Source of the DNA: Alphaproteobacteria bacterium
GTDB lineage: Bacteria; Pseudomonadota; Alphaproteobacteria; M2410
Assembly: GCA_030614785.1 (NCBI GenBank)
Contig: JAUWTJ010000044.1
Location: 1-34,463, forward strand
Direction of reading: 5' to 3'
DNA: 34,463 nt
Below are positions 7,295-15,613 of this stretch, piece by piece. Numbering within the stretch: position 1 is the stretch's first letter; each line of letters starts with the position of its first letter. The translations under genes were made by a program, and so were the position numbers. The notes below the pieces were generated by a model. The model worked only from the letters and a program-made list of their open reading frames with translations. It did not search any database and was not told where the DNA came from.

Positions 7295-7693
7295 CTATCT
7301 TTGGTAAGGCACCATATTATCGAGCGGTGAAGTATAAAGATAACCAAGTGATGTCACTGTTCCATTCGGACTTATTCCGATATGGATGTACTGTTCGCCG
7401 AATCCATATTCATATGGCCACAAGAATTCGTGCACAGGATAGGAACGGCGACCTCCATCGTAAATGGATGGAATGTCAATGATCCTTTGAATAAGTGACT
7501 TGCCATTGTACAGGACTTCATCGCCAATGCTGTCCGGGGCAATGACATGAGTTCGTATAGCGTCAGGAAGTCTCTCTTCCGCCATTTGAAAAGCTCTGTC
7601 CGGACTGTAGAACACTGCGCGTATCATGAAGAGAAACCAGATATCAGCCGCGAGAAACAGGAGAAGAAGCAAGGAATTCAGTTTTCTGGTCAT
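7295..7693 (-). CDS. Hypothetical membrane-anchored protein
   Basis: A protein of 132 residues with an uncleaved-looking N-terminal hydrophobic segment (residues 6-24, LNSLLLLLFLAADIWFLFMI) preceded by basic MTRK. The rest is soluble and rich in Tyr and Pro (VHEFLWPYEYGFGEQYIHIGISPNGTVTSLGYLY), probably in the periplasm. I recognise no family. Its start overlaps the stop of the upstream minus-strand gene by 4 bp (ATGA), so the two are likely made as a pair. Confidence 0.65.
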   Translation of the reverse strand: MTRKLNSLLLLLFLAADIWFLFMIRAVFYSPDRAFQMAEERLPDAIRTHVIAPDSIGDEVLYNGKSLIQRIIDIPSIYDGGRRSYPVHEFLWPYEYGFGEQYIHIGISPNGTVTSLGYLYTSPLDNMVPYQR

Positions 7694-8094
7694 TCGTAGG
7701 TCCCCGCGTTACATGAACCTTCGCCGTAGACCATAGTGTCAAACGATGTGGCCGGGGTAATCATCCCGTCAAAAGTTCCCAGATGAATTTCGCCGGACGG
7801 CGCAATGAAGGCCGTCAGATCACATTCGTTTGGATTTATCCAAAACAACCAGGTGAACCAGCGTGTTGTTCCTGATCCGTAGATTTCACCGATAGTACGT
7901 AATCGGGGTTTGTATTCACCTTCATAGAGGCTATGTATTTGAATGGCTTCAACCGACTGCCCCGATTTCGCCAGATACGCGGTGACCGCCCTTTCCACTC
8001 GCCACTCTGCGAAGGACTGTGGATATAACCAGGCTTGAGAGAACCACATCTGGAAAACAAACAACGCCAGGATGATACTTTTGACCAGTTTCAT
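7690..8094 (-). CDS. Hypothetical exported or membrane-anchored protein
   Basis: A protein of 134 residues starting with MKLVKSIILALFVFQMWFSQAW, a basic N-region followed by a hydrophobic core, i.e. a signal peptide or anchor. The remaining part has two Cys (NECDLTAFIAP and GSCNAGTYE) that could form a disulfide in the periplasm, and ends shortly after them. I recognise no family. It is the first gene of a two-gene unit with the 132-residue protein, with a good promoter candidate about 45-70 bp upstream. Both partners are short and N-terminally anchored and have a similar layout (anchor, helical segment, then ISPNGTVTSLG or IAPSGEIHLGTF), so they may be distant paralogs. Confidence 0.65.
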   Translation of the reverse strand: MKLVKSIILALFVFQMWFSQAWLYPQSFAEWRVERAVTAYLAKSGQSVEAIQIHSLYEGEYKPRLRTIGEIYGSGTTRWFTWLFWINPNECDLTAFIAPSGEIHLGTFDGMITPATSFDTMVYGEGSCNAGTYE

Positions 8095-8136
8095 TTTCTG
8101 ACGCCCCCGCCTTCCCCAAATCGATCAATCCGACCT

Positions 8137-8166
8137 ATTCTACACCCTGGAACTTAATACGGTCAA
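8137..8166 (-). promoter_or_regulatory. Candidate promoter of the two small membrane-protein genes
   Basis: Read on the minus strand, TTGACC (8166-8161) and TAGAAT (8142-8137) are separated by 18 bp. TAGAAT matches the -10 consensus at five of six positions and TTGACC is a recurring -35-like hexamer in this window. The start codon of the first gene is about 43 bp downstream of the -10. Confidence 0.5.
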
Positions 8167-8266
8167 CAAATACTACTTATCGGTTTAACATCCTTTCTCT
8201 GCCTGTGTTCCAGAGCGCGCTGTTTGACCCTCCCGGGCCAAAGCCCACCTGTCCCGACAGACGCAG

Positions 8267-9091
8267 CTATGTGAATTTCAGTTCCAGGGCCCCTTTGAAC
8301 CACTTCTTCTTCGGCGCAATCGTGTAGCGGATTTGTCGATTTGGAATGCCATTTGAATGAACGGGAAGAACGTTACCTGCATAGCCCTGGTGATCAGACA
8401 ATTTCCAAATGATCATATCCTCAATTTCCGGTGAGGTCGTTTCAAATACAGGCCCTTCAGACTCGTCCTCAGGTTCCAGCGGCCAGCCACCAAATGAGGT
8501 CATTGGACTTTGCGTTGTTGCCTCCTTCCCTCGAGTATTGCCGGTGGAAGATTCGAGATATTCAACAGTCAGGCCGTATTGTGTTTTATCGCTGGCAGAT
8601 GACGGTGTGAAATAGACTCCCATCTGGAAATCTCCTGTAAACGAGACATCCATGCTCCAGGGTGTACCATCTCTAACTGTGACTCCTATCGGATCCGAAA
8701 TTGTTGGTGGGCGCCGGGGGTCATCATCGTCTACCGGGTTCCGTGTCGTATCAGGCTGCGGCGGCGGCCTTGACGATACACTGCCAACATTGCCATATTC
8801 TTCGGCAAAGCTACTTGCCGGGAGCACTCCGGCCGCGAGGTTATCCGGGTTTCCCGGCAGACCTTTCGAAACATCCACCAGATCGCCTGCTACGACTTCG
8901 CCACTTCCCCCCAGTCCTTTGGCCATAACGACCTCATAGGCCGGGATCAAATCCTTGTGCATGCCCGGGTAGAGCCGATCGCGTTCATGACGGGAAAGTC
9001 CGTCTACGTATGCTTTCCAGTCTTCCATGGTCCTGAGGCTGCCGTTTGGCTTCAAACCGCCTTTGCCGGGAAACCAATCGAAACTTCTCAT
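8267..9091 (-). CDS. Hypothetical protein with acidic/Pro-rich linker
   Basis: I choose ATG 9091 (274 residues) over the upstream in-frame start at 9148, because AAAGGAC lies a few bases before 9091 and the extra 19 residues are unusually basic. Residues 1-65 are soluble and mixed in charge (RSFDWFPGKGG, EDWKAYVDGLSRHERDRLYPGMHKDL). A Gly/Val/Asp-rich part and then a disordered linker (RPPPQPDTTRNPVDDDDPRRPP) follow, and a beta-rich C-terminal domain ends in KKKWFKGALELKFT. There is no signal peptide and no family I recognise. The order (small N-terminal region, linker, beta domain) recalls secreted or surface effectors that use non-Sec export, but that is speculation. Confidence 0.65.
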   Translation of the reverse strand: MRSFDWFPGKGGLKPNGSLRTMEDWKAYVDGLSRHERDRLYPGMHKDLIPAYEVVMAKGLGGSGEVVAGDLVDVSKGLPGNPDNLAAGVLPASSFAEEYGNVGSVSSRPPPQPDTTRNPVDDDDPRRPPTISDPIGVTVRDGTPWSMDVSFTGDFQMGVYFTPSSASDKTQYGLTVEYLESSTGNTRGKEATTQSPMTSFGGWPLEPEDESEGPVFETTSPEIEDMIIWKLSDHQGYAGNVLPVHSNGIPNRQIRYTIAPKKKWFKGALELKFT

Positions 9092-9263
9092 GCCTTGTCC
9101 TTTCGGCTTGCGTCGCCATTTGTGACGGAGGCCCGAGCATAGGCGCATTGACGGATGCGGGGATGACAGCTACCCGGGAATATTTGAGAAACACCTTGAC
9201 TGCGGCGGGGGAAAACGCGCATGAAGCGCCGGAATGTGAAGCCAAACCGGGCATAATCCTGCG

Positions 9264-9620
9264 ATGTACCAGATTTCGAAGCGCTTTGAGTTTTCCGCCA
9301 GCCATGTGATTGGCGGACTGCCCGACGATCACCCGTGCTCGCGGCTGCACGGGCACAACTATGTTGTCGAAGTCGTGCTCGAGGGCGCAGACCTCGACAG
9401 TGTCGGATTTATCCGGGACTACCGCGAGCTTTCTGCCCTCAAGGGTTTCATTGACGAGACTGTTGACCACCGGCATCTCAATGATGTGATGGGACATGAC
9501 CGGACCACCGCCGAGGCACTGGCCAAATGGCTTTACGACTGGTGCGCCGCGAAGTGGCCCGAGACGGCTGCGGTACGCGTTTCAGAAACGCCGCGGACCT
9601 GGGCCGAATATCGCCCCTGA
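9264..9620 (+). CDS. queD: 6-carboxy-5,6,7,8-tetrahydropterin synthase
   Basis: A protein of 118 residues with the complete QueD/PTPS signature. Zinc ligands are H14 (FSASHVIGG) and H29/H31 (LHGHNY), the catalytic Cys is C25 (HPCSRLHGH, spacing C-x3-H-G-H), and DHRHLND (residues 69-75) is the usual His/Asp block. QueD converts dihydroneopterin triphosphate to 6-carboxytetrahydropterin, the second step of 7-deazaguanine (queuosine) synthesis in the cytoplasm. The other queuosine genes are not in this window, so it appears to stand alone. The 170-bp gap upstream is shared with the divergent hypothetical gene. Confidence 0.93.
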   Translation: MYQISKRFEFSASHVIGGLPDDHPCSRLHGHNYVVEVVLEGADLDSVGFIRDYRELSALKGFIDETVDHRHLNDVMGHDRTTAEALAKWLYDWCAAKWPETAAVRVSETPRTWAEYRP

Positions 9621-9636
9621 GCCCCCCCGCAATTTA

Positions 9637-9666
9637 TTGCACTTTGTCGACACTTCTCCCTAAACT
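9637..9666 (+). promoter_or_regulatory. Candidate promoter of the acyl-CoA ligase gene
   Basis: TTGCAC (9637-9642) and TAAACT (9661-9666) are 18 bp apart, ending 33 bp before the ATG. The -35-like hexamer overlaps a perfect 12-bp palindrome GCAATTTATTGC at 9629-9640. The same -10-like TAAACT occurs before the VOC gene and the KAS III gene. Confidence 0.35.
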
Positions 9667-9699
9667 GGCCTCATAAATAGTCAGACCCAGGGAGAGACA

Positions 9700-11265
9700 A
9701 TGTTTGAGATCAAGACCGATTTTCTGGCGGACGTTGTGCGTCAGCAGGCACAGATCCGCCCCGATGCCATTGCGCACATTTTCAATGGCCGGGAAACGAC
9801 GTTCGGTGAACTGGACGAAGCGGCCAACCGGGCAGCGCAGGGCTTTATCACTGAGGGCTGTAAACCTGACGCGCGTGTCGCCTATATGGGCAAGAACAGC
9901 AATCTCTACTTCGAAATGCTGGCCGGGGCGCTGCGCGCGAAAACCGTTCTGGTCGGCGTCAACTGGCGTCTCGCGCCGCCGGAAGTCGCCTATGTTCTGA
10001 AAGACTCGCGCACTGAAATCCTGTTTGTGACAGACGATTTCTATGACCTCATCGACGAGATCAAGGATGATTGCCCGGATTTGCGCCTGATTATCGCGAT
10101 GGATGGCGGACACAATGCATGGCCTCGCTATGAAGACTGGTCGGCCCGGTTCGAGGCAGTGGACCCGAAGCTCCCGCACCAGCCTGATGATGATGTGCTG
10201 CAGCTCTACACCAGCGGCACGACCGGCTATCCCAAGGGGGTTCAGCTCACCAATGACAATTTGAAGGATGTTGTGCGGCAGGCGCGCGAAGGCGGCTGGG
10301 CAGACTGGCATGCAGGTGAGCGCAATATGATCTGTATGCCTCTGTTTCATGTCGCCGGTGTCAATATTGGCCTGCTCGGCCAGATTTGCGGATGCTGCAA
10401 CATCATCCTGAAAGATGTTGATCCGCGGGTGATCCTTGATCTTGTTGAAGAACACGAAATCAATCTCTTCTTCATGGTCCCGGCGATCATTCTCTTTCTT
10501 ATTCAGCAGCCCGATATCCGAACCCGCAAACTGTCGAGCATCAGGGCGATCCTTTATGGCGCGTCGCCGATCTCCGACGAAGTCCTGACCCAGGCGCAGG
10601 AGATTTTCCAGTGTGACTTTATCCAGGTCTACGGGCTGACTGAAACAACAGGGGCCGCCAGTTCGCTGACGCCTGCGGACCATGTGAAAGGCGGCAAGCT
10701 GCTGCGCTCGTGCGGCAGACCCAATCCCGGTGTTCAGGCGCGGATCGTTGACGATCATGACATTTCATTGCCAACGGGCGAAGTTGGCGAGATTTGCCTC
10801 AAGGGGGCGTTTGTCATGAAAAGCTATTGGAACCGTCCCGAGGCGACAGAGGAAGCCATTGTCGATGGCTGGTTTCACACTGGCGATGCCGGGTTCTTTG
10901 ACGAGGACGGCTATCTCTATATCCACGACCGGGTGAAGGACATGATCGTCTCCGGCGGCGAAAATGTCTATCCGGCCGAGGTTGAAAACGGCCTGTTCTC
11001 CCATCCCGCGATTGCCGACGTTGCGGTGATCGGTATTCCCGATGAAAAATGGGGCGAGGCGGTCAAGGCCATCGTCGTGCTGCAGCCGGGCACCGAGGCG
11101 AGCCCTGAAGATATCATTGCCTATGCCAAAACGCAGATCGCGGGCTTCAAAGTGCCAAAGTCGGTTGACTATATCGACGTGTTGCCGCGCAATCCTTCCG
11201 GCAAGGTTCTAAGGCGTGAGCTTCGCGAGCCCTATTGGGAAGGCCGCGAGCGGAATGTGAATTAG
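9700..11265 (+). CDS. AMP-dependent acyl-CoA synthetase/ligase (fatty-acyl-CoA ligase type)
   Basis: A protein of 521 residues, the usual length of class I acyl-CoA ligases. The ANL-family motifs are in order: the P-loop LYTSGTTGYPKGV (residues 169-181), VYGLTETTGA (310-319), the adenylate-binding WFHTGDAGFF with Asp396, the hinge DRVKDMIVSGGENVYPAEVE (410-429), and A10 PSGKVLRREL with the catalytic Lys502. The enzyme activates a carboxylic acid as acyl-AMP and then forms acyl-CoA in the cytoplasm. The resemblance is to medium- or long-chain and aromatic acid ligases of the FadD3/FadD13 kind, but motifs alone do not settle the chain length. It is convergent with the ABC permease gene, with 5 bp between stops. 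Confidence 0.9.
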   Translation: MFEIKTDFLADVVRQQAQIRPDAIAHIFNGRETTFGELDEAANRAAQGFITEGCKPDARVAYMGKNSNLYFEMLAGALRAKTVLVGVNWRLAPPEVAYVLKDSRTEILFVTDDFYDLIDEIKDDCPDLRLIIAMDGGHNAWPRYEDWSARFEAVDPKLPHQPDDDVLQLYTSGTTGYPKGVQLTNDNLKDVVRQAREGGWADWHAGERNMICMPLFHVAGVNIGLLGQICGCCNIILKDVDPRVILDLVEEHEINLFFMVPAIILFLIQQPDIRTRKLSSIRAILYGASPISDEVLTQAQEIFQCDFIQVYGLTETTGAASSLTPADHVKGGKLLRSCGRPNPGVQARIVDDHDISLPTGEVGEICLKGAFVMKSYWNRPEATEEAIVDGWFHTGDAGFFDEDGYLYIHDRVKDMIVSGGENVYPAEVENGLFSHPAIADVAVIGIPDEKWGEAVKAIVVLQPGTEASPEDIIAYAKTQIAGFKVPKSVDYIDVLPRNPSGKVLRRELREPYWEGRERNVN

Positions 11266-11270
11266 GTGGG

Positions 11271-12377
11271 TCAATCCAGCCGCTTGGTGAACCGCAGAAC
11301 CGCGATCGTCATTGCCACGATGAAGAAGGTGATGAGGGCGAGCACCTCGGGCCACATTTCAATCAGGGTTGCGCCGCGCAGGATGACGCCGCGGATGATG
11401 CGCAGGAAGTGGGTGAGCGGGAGGACTTCAGCAACAACTTGCGCCCAGCGCGGCATGCCATCAAAGGGGAACATGAACCCGGACAGCAAGATCGACGGCA
11501 GGAAGATGAACAGCGTCAGCTGGAAGGCCTGAAACTGGCTCTTTGCGAAGCTGGAGATAAGTAACCCCAGCGTCAGGGAGGCACAGATAAACAACATCGA
11601 TCCGAGAAAGATATCGCTGAGGGTCCCGACGATCGGAACGCGGAAAACCGTATAGCCAAGACCAAGAATGATCGCGACCTGAATGAGACCGATTACGATA
11701 TAAGGCAAAATTTTGCCAATCATCAGCTCATGGGAGCGCACCGGCGTGGTGATCAGCATTTCCATATTGCCAAGCTCGCGCTCGCGCACAATGGCAATGG
11801 CTGTGAACAGCACCATGGTGAGCGTCAGAATGACGCCGATAAGGCCGGGCACAATCTGGACTTCGGTGCGCCGCTCCGGGTTATAAAAGGCCCGTATTTC
11901 AAAGGGCCCCGGCGATTTCGTGAAATCCAGCCCGGGTGCCTTTCGCAGGTTAAACGGCATCAGTCGTAAAGCCTGGACCTGACCGAGGATGACGGGATCT
12001 GAAGCATCGACCAACAGGTCCGCTGCGGTTTTGTCACCGCGCGTGATCCGCCTTTCAAAGTCCGGCGGGATATAGATCCCGACAGAAATGCGGCCCACAC
12101 GGAGGAGATCCTCCAGTTCGTCGCCGGTGCGAACATGAACGTTGACGTCGAGAACCTGTGTCGCTTCGACGGCAGAGACAAGAGAGCGCGAGGCCGATGT
12201 GCCAGCCAGATCTGCGACACCGGCAGAAATGTGCCTGACATCCTGATTGATGGCGAAGCCGAAAAGCAGGAGCTGAATGATCGGAATTCCGATGATCATA
12301 CCAAACGTCAAGCGATCACGAGAAAGCTGCAGCACCTCCTTGATGGCAATGGCTTTGGTGCGCCTCCAGGATTTCAT
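11271..12377 (-). CDS. ABC-2 type transporter permease
   Basis: A protein of 368 residues with the ABC-2 permease layout: one N-terminal membrane segment (residues about 22-44, LTFGMIIGIPIIQLLLFGFAI), a large extracytoplasmic domain of about 130 residues, then five hydrophobic segments from about residue 175 to the C-terminus. RERELGNMEMLITTPVRSHELMIGKILPY is the usual conserved cytoplasmic loop. The start overlaps the ATPase stop by 4 bp. In related systems (YhiI-RbbA-YhhJ, YbhG-YbhFSR) the permease, ATPase and HlyD-like protein form a drug or metabolite exporter. Here there is one permease gene rather than two, so a homodimer is likely. Substrate unknown. Confidence 0.9.
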   Translation of the reverse strand: MKSWRRTKAIAIKEVLQLSRDRLTFGMIIGIPIIQLLLFGFAINQDVRHISAGVADLAGTSASRSLVSAVEATQVLDVNVHVRTGDELEDLLRVGRISVGIYIPPDFERRITRGDKTAADLLVDASDPVILGQVQALRLMPFNLRKAPGLDFTKSPGPFEIRAFYNPERRTEVQIVPGLIGVILTLTMVLFTAIAIVRERELGNMEMLITTPVRSHELMIGKILPYIVIGLIQVAIILGLGYTVFRVPIVGTLSDIFLGSMLFICASLTLGLLISSFAKSQFQAFQLTLFIFLPSILLSGFMFPFDGMPRWAQVVAEVLPLTHFLRIIRGVILRGATLIEMWPEVLALITFFIVAMTIAVLRFTKRLD

Positions 12378-13339
12378 GCGGCCTCCCCTGTCGCTCGGCC
12401 CCGCTGGCGCCGTGTTTTGCCGCGTGTCGCCATGACGAAGACATCTTCAATACTGGCGCGCACCTGCGTGACCTGTGCGGCAACGGATCTGGATGCAAGA
12501 GCCTCTTCGACGTGCCTTACGGGTTCTTCGGTTTGCGGGTCGAGGAGAACGTGGAGCCGTTGTCCCAGCTGGGCAATGGAGAGGACGCCGGGCAGGTCCT
12601 GCACTGCCCGTTTGGCACTGGCTGGCTCTGCCGTCTCAATGGTGAGAACCTGCGCCTTGATATCATCCATCAGGGCATCAGGCGTTCCGACCGCCACGAG
12701 CGTGCCCTTGTCGAGAATCGCAAGACCGTGGCAGCGCTCGGCTTCGTCCATATAGTGGGTTGAAACCAGGATCGTCGTGCCGCGTTCGACCAGCGCGAAA
12801 AGGGATTCCCAGAAGTCGCGGCGGTTTTCCGGGTCAACGGCGCTGGTGGGCTCGTCGAGGAAGAGGAGTTCGGGCTCGTGCAGCGTGGCCACGGCGAGGG
12901 CGAGGCGCTGGCGCTGACCGCCGCTCATGGCGCGCGCCTGGCGGTCTTTCAGGGCTCCAAGATCGTAGTCCTCCAGCAACGCAGCGATGCGTGCGTCGAT
13001 ACGCGCCGGTTCCATGTCGAAAACCTCGCCAAAGAACCGCATATTCTCAAGCACTGTAAGATCTTCATAGAGTGAGAAGCGCTGCGTCATATAGCCGATA
13101 CGTTGCCTGAGTGCTTCGGCATCATCAGGGATTTTGAGCCCGAGAACCTCGGCGCTGCCACTGGTCGGCGTCAGAAGACCGCACAATGTACGGATCATGG
13201 TTGTCTTGCCAGATCCATTTGGCCCGAGAAAGCCATAGATTTGGGCTTTGGGGATTTCGAGACTGACACTGTCGACCGCCTTTACAGCACCAAAGTAGCG
13301 CGATAGCGCCTCAGTCCTGATGGCAATGTCGCCCGTCAC
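12374..13339 (-). CDS. ABC transporter ATP-binding protein (efflux type)
   Basis: A protein of 321 residues with one nucleotide-binding domain: Walker A GPNGSGKTT (39-47), Q-loop YMTQRFSLY (83-91), signature MSGGQRQRLALA (138-149), Walker B LLFLDEP (158-164) and H-loop His195. About 90 extra C-terminal residues follow, as in the DrrA/CcmA-like export ATPases. It powers the permease encoded next. Its stop and the permease start overlap (ATGA), and its own start overlaps the HlyD stop in the same way, so it is the third gene of a tightly coupled four-gene operon. Confidence 0.93.
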   Translation of the reverse strand: MTGDIAIRTEALSRYFGAVKAVDSVSLEIPKAQIYGFLGPNGSGKTTMIRTLCGLLTPTSGSAEVLGLKIPDDAEALRQRIGYMTQRFSLYEDLTVLENMRFFGEVFDMEPARIDARIAALLEDYDLGALKDRQARAMSGGQRQRLALAVATLHEPELLFLDEPTSAVDPENRRDFWESLFALVERGTTILVSTHYMDEAERCHGLAILDKGTLVAVGTPDALMDDIKAQVLTIETAEPASAKRAVQDLPGVLSIAQLGQRLHVLLDPQTEEPVRHVEEALASRSVAAQVTQVRASIEDVFVMATRGKTRRQRGRATGEAA

Positions 13340-14310
13340 TTCGTCACCTCCACAGGGAACCGCACTTCAACCGCCAAGCCCGTCGGCAGGTCCTGCGCCT
13401 TCGGCTCCTCAAGATCGACTTCTGCCAGATAGCTGAGTTTGCCGCGATCATGTTCGGTCAAGGCAAAGAACGGCGTAAAGACGGCATCGGACGAGATGTA
13501 ACGCAGATGTCCGACGAAAATATCGTCAATGCCGGTGACCTCGACCTGCGCAATGGCGCCAGCGGTCAGGGTCGCCCGAACAGCTTCGGGCACATAGATG
13601 CGGGCATAAGGGGCGCCGTCTGCCAACATCACGGCAACGCTTCTGCCAATAGTTGGCCGCTCGCCGACTTCCCAGGGCAGAGCTTCAACGATACCCGCAA
13701 CAGGGGCGCGCACTTCGTGGCGTGCCAGATGAAGCTGCGCTTCCTGCACACCAAGATCGGCGCGCAGCAGCGTGGCCCTTGCCTGATCGAGCTGTTCGCT
13801 GCGGGTGCCTTCTTCCAGTTCTTCAAGCTGGGCCCGCGCGGTATCTCTGGCGGCGCGCGCCTGTGCGTACTGCAAACTCGCAGAGTCCCGACGGGCCTGC
13901 GAAATGATCTTGTCCTTGAGCAGCGCATCGGCTCTGTCCAGCGCCCGCCTTGTCTCGCTCAAGGCCTCCTCGGCTCCAGCCAGAGCAGCCCTTGCGGCAA
14001 CGATCCGCTCGCCACGCGGGCCCTTTTCAAGCTCGGCGACAAAGGCTGCGGCCACATCGCGTTCGGCCATGGTGGCTGCCAGGCGGATGTTTGCCCTCTC
14101 GGGATCAAGGCGCAGCAACACATCGCCCGCACTCACCTTATCTCCCTCCCGCACAAGGATCTGGGCGACAGGTTCAAAGGCCTCAGTGGCGAGTTCAATC
14201 CGGTTGCGTTCCAGAGTTCCAGCGGCAAGGCCATCATTGCGCCCCTCACCGCACGCACCGAGCAAGACAATGAACAAACCAGTCAACAGGACCTTCATCA
14301 CATGTTTCAT
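13336..14310 (-). CDS. HlyD-type periplasmic adaptor (membrane fusion) lipoprotein
   Basis: A protein of 324 residues starting with a lipoprotein signal whose lipobox is LGAC with Cys20. The split lipoyl/biotinyl-like domain is visible as VAQILVREGDKVSAGDVLLRLDP (N-terminal half) and VRAPVAGIVEALPWEVGERPTIGRSV (C-terminal half). They flank a long alpha-helical hairpin rich in Ala, Arg and Glu (about residues 75-190). This is the architecture of adaptors that bridge an inner-membrane transporter to an outer-membrane channel. No outer-membrane channel gene is next to it, so a shared TolC-like protein is presumably used. Start and stop both overlap neighbours by 4 bp. Confidence 0.92.
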   Translation of the reverse strand: MKHVMKVLLTGLFIVLLGACGEGRNDGLAAGTLERNRIELATEAFEPVAQILVREGDKVSAGDVLLRLDPERANIRLAATMAERDVAAAFVAELEKGPRGERIVAARAALAGAEEALSETRRALDRADALLKDKIISQARRDSASLQYAQARAARDTARAQLEELEEGTRSEQLDQARATLLRADLGVQEAQLHLARHEVRAPVAGIVEALPWEVGERPTIGRSVAVMLADGAPYARIYVPEAVRATLTAGAIAQVEVTGIDDIFVGHLRYISSDAVFTPFFALTEHDRGKLSYLAEVDLEEPKAQDLPTGLAVEVRFPVEVTK

Positions 14311-14996
14311 TTCATTGCCTTCGCTTTGGGACCATTGATGCCCTGATGGAAAAGTTTTGCCGCATGATCCACATAGTCCTTACGCATCTGTTCGGAATAA
14401 TCGAGATCAAGAATATCCTCGACGACGCCTCGGGCGATAAACGGAAAAGCCGTAAGACCAAGCAGCGAGATGGCAGCGAAGCCTTCATCAACATCGGCCC
14501 TGATCTCGCCCTTCTGCTTGCCATCGGTGATGACGGCAGTGAGAAGCGCAAGCACCTTGGCAGCATAGGTTTCAATGAACTGGTCTCGAAGCGGCCCCGG
14601 CTGCAACAGCACCTCTCGCACAATAAGGGTGACGGCCCAGGGTTCGGCCAGGATTGTGCGGCTGGCTATGTCCATCAGTGCCCTGAACGGATCCTGACCA
14701 ACGCCCTCAGCCGCCGCCGCCTCAATCTGCGCCAGAAGGCGCCCGGTCAGGTCCTCCAGCATGGCGCTGAAAAGGCCATCCTTGTTCTTGAAATAATAGT
14801 GGATCATGGCTGGCGTGAGACCGGCGGCATCGGCCAGACGCCGCAGCGAGACACCGTCATACCCCTGCGAGGCAAACATTTGCTCGGCCTGGGTCAGCAG
14901 TGCGCGCCTGAGATCCGGGTCCGCCGCATCTTTTTTCGGGCGACCGGGTTTGCGAGGTCGCTGCCCCGCCCTGTCATCCTTTTTCTTTGCGGCCAT
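14307..14996 (-). CDS. TetR/AcrR family regulator of the ABC efflux operon
   Basis: A protein of 229 residues with a very basic N-terminal tail (residues 1-25, many Lys/Arg) and a TetR helix-turn-helix at about 50-70 (SLRRLADAAGLTPAMIHYYFKNKDGLF). The C-terminal domain resembles that of CecR/YbiH-like regulators, which head similar HlyD-ABC operons in other proteobacteria (order knowledge, not a search result). It is the first gene of the operon, overlapping the HlyD start by 4 bp, and a long perfect dyad lies 28 bp upstream of its start. Negative autoregulation of the whole operon with relief by the exported compound is the simplest model. Confidence 0.92.
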   Translation of the reverse strand: MAAKKKDDRAGQRPRKPGRPKKDAADPDLRRALLTQAEQMFASQGYDGVSLRRLADAAGLTPAMIHYYFKNKDGLFSAMLEDLTGRLLAQIEAAAAEGVGQDPFRALMDIASRTILAEPWAVTLIVREVLLQPGPLRDQFIETYAAKVLALLTAVITDGKQKGEIRADVDEGFAAISLLGLTAFPFIARGVVEDILDLDYSEQMRKDYVDHAAKLFHQGINGPKAKAMK

Positions 14997-15023
14997 ATCT
15001 CACTCTTCCACAAAAATTTCCGT

Positions 15024-15059
15024 TCTTGTAATTAATCAATCAGTTGATTAATTACAAGA
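15024..15059. promoter_or_regulatory. Perfect 16-bp inverted-repeat operator for the TetR-ABC operon
   Basis: TCTTGTAATTAATCAA (15024-15039) and its exact complement TTGATTAATTACAAGA (15044-15059) flank the 4-nt centre TCAG. It lies 28 bp upstream of the tetR start and 124 bp upstream of the divergent membrane-protein gene. The size and symmetry are what a TetR dimer or pair of dimers would bind. It is too AT-rich, and lacks the T-tract needed, to be a terminator. Confidence 0.75.
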
Positions 15060-15182
15060 TGAATCTTCCACCAGCCCTGTCAGGCAACATCTGGCCACAA
15101 TTGATGGCCATGATCCTGCCTGACAGTCGTTGGTTGCGGCTGCCTCATAACTCTCACGCGGAGACTGCATTGGGTTCAAACA

Positions 15183-15533
15183 ATGACTGCATCAAGGGCT
15201 GCATCAGGAAACAGAGTATTTTGGCGATGGACGGTAATCTATTTTGCCGTCGCGGGATTTTATGCCCTGGCCAGTGACGCGGTTTGGGAAACCATGCGCG
15301 GCGTTCTGCCCGACCGTGTCATGGGCGTTCTGTTCTTTCTTTGCGGGCCGATCATCAGTACAGACTTCATTCATTTCTTCTCCCCATGGCCGTTTATATT
15401 CGAGACATTGGTTGTTCTGCTTCTGCTATCATTCTACGTCCGCACTGCCCACCTGCGCTATCTCGTGCTGCTGTCCGGCGTCTGGCTCCTGTCTCTTGAG
15501 ATCCACAGCGAATTGATGGGACGGCTTGCTTGA
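15183..15533 (+). CDS. Hypothetical integral membrane protein
   Basis: A protein of 116 residues, mostly hydrophobic, with about four predicted membrane segments: residues 15-32 (WTVIYFAVAGFYALASDA), 45-63, 68-86 (PFIFETLVVLLLLSFYVRT) and 90-106. I recognise no family. It is divergent from the efflux operon and could share its operator. A clear Shine-Dalgarno sequence is not visible before ATG 15183, so the start is uncertain. It is kept because the hydrophobic pattern is coherent over its whole length. Confidence 0.55.
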   Translation: MTASRAASGNRVFWRWTVIYFAVAGFYALASDAVWETMRGVLPDRVMGVLFFLCGPIISTDFIHFFSPWPFIFETLVVLLLLSFYVRTAHLRYLVLLSGVWLLSLEIHSELMGRLA

Positions 15534-15613
15534 ACTCTCATGAGATTACGAGGTATGGTGGGCAATAACAGGTCCACAGCCCGAGCCTGCCAAAAACAGA
15601 AAGTCACCCTTCC

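Noticed and set aside
9634-10758. Open frame on the minus strand (374 codons)
   Set aside because: Antisense to the acyl-CoA ligase, whose motifs are complete.
13450-14346. Open frame on the plus strand (298 codons)
   Set aside because: Antisense to the HlyD-type adaptor gene, which has a lipobox and lipoyl-like motifs.
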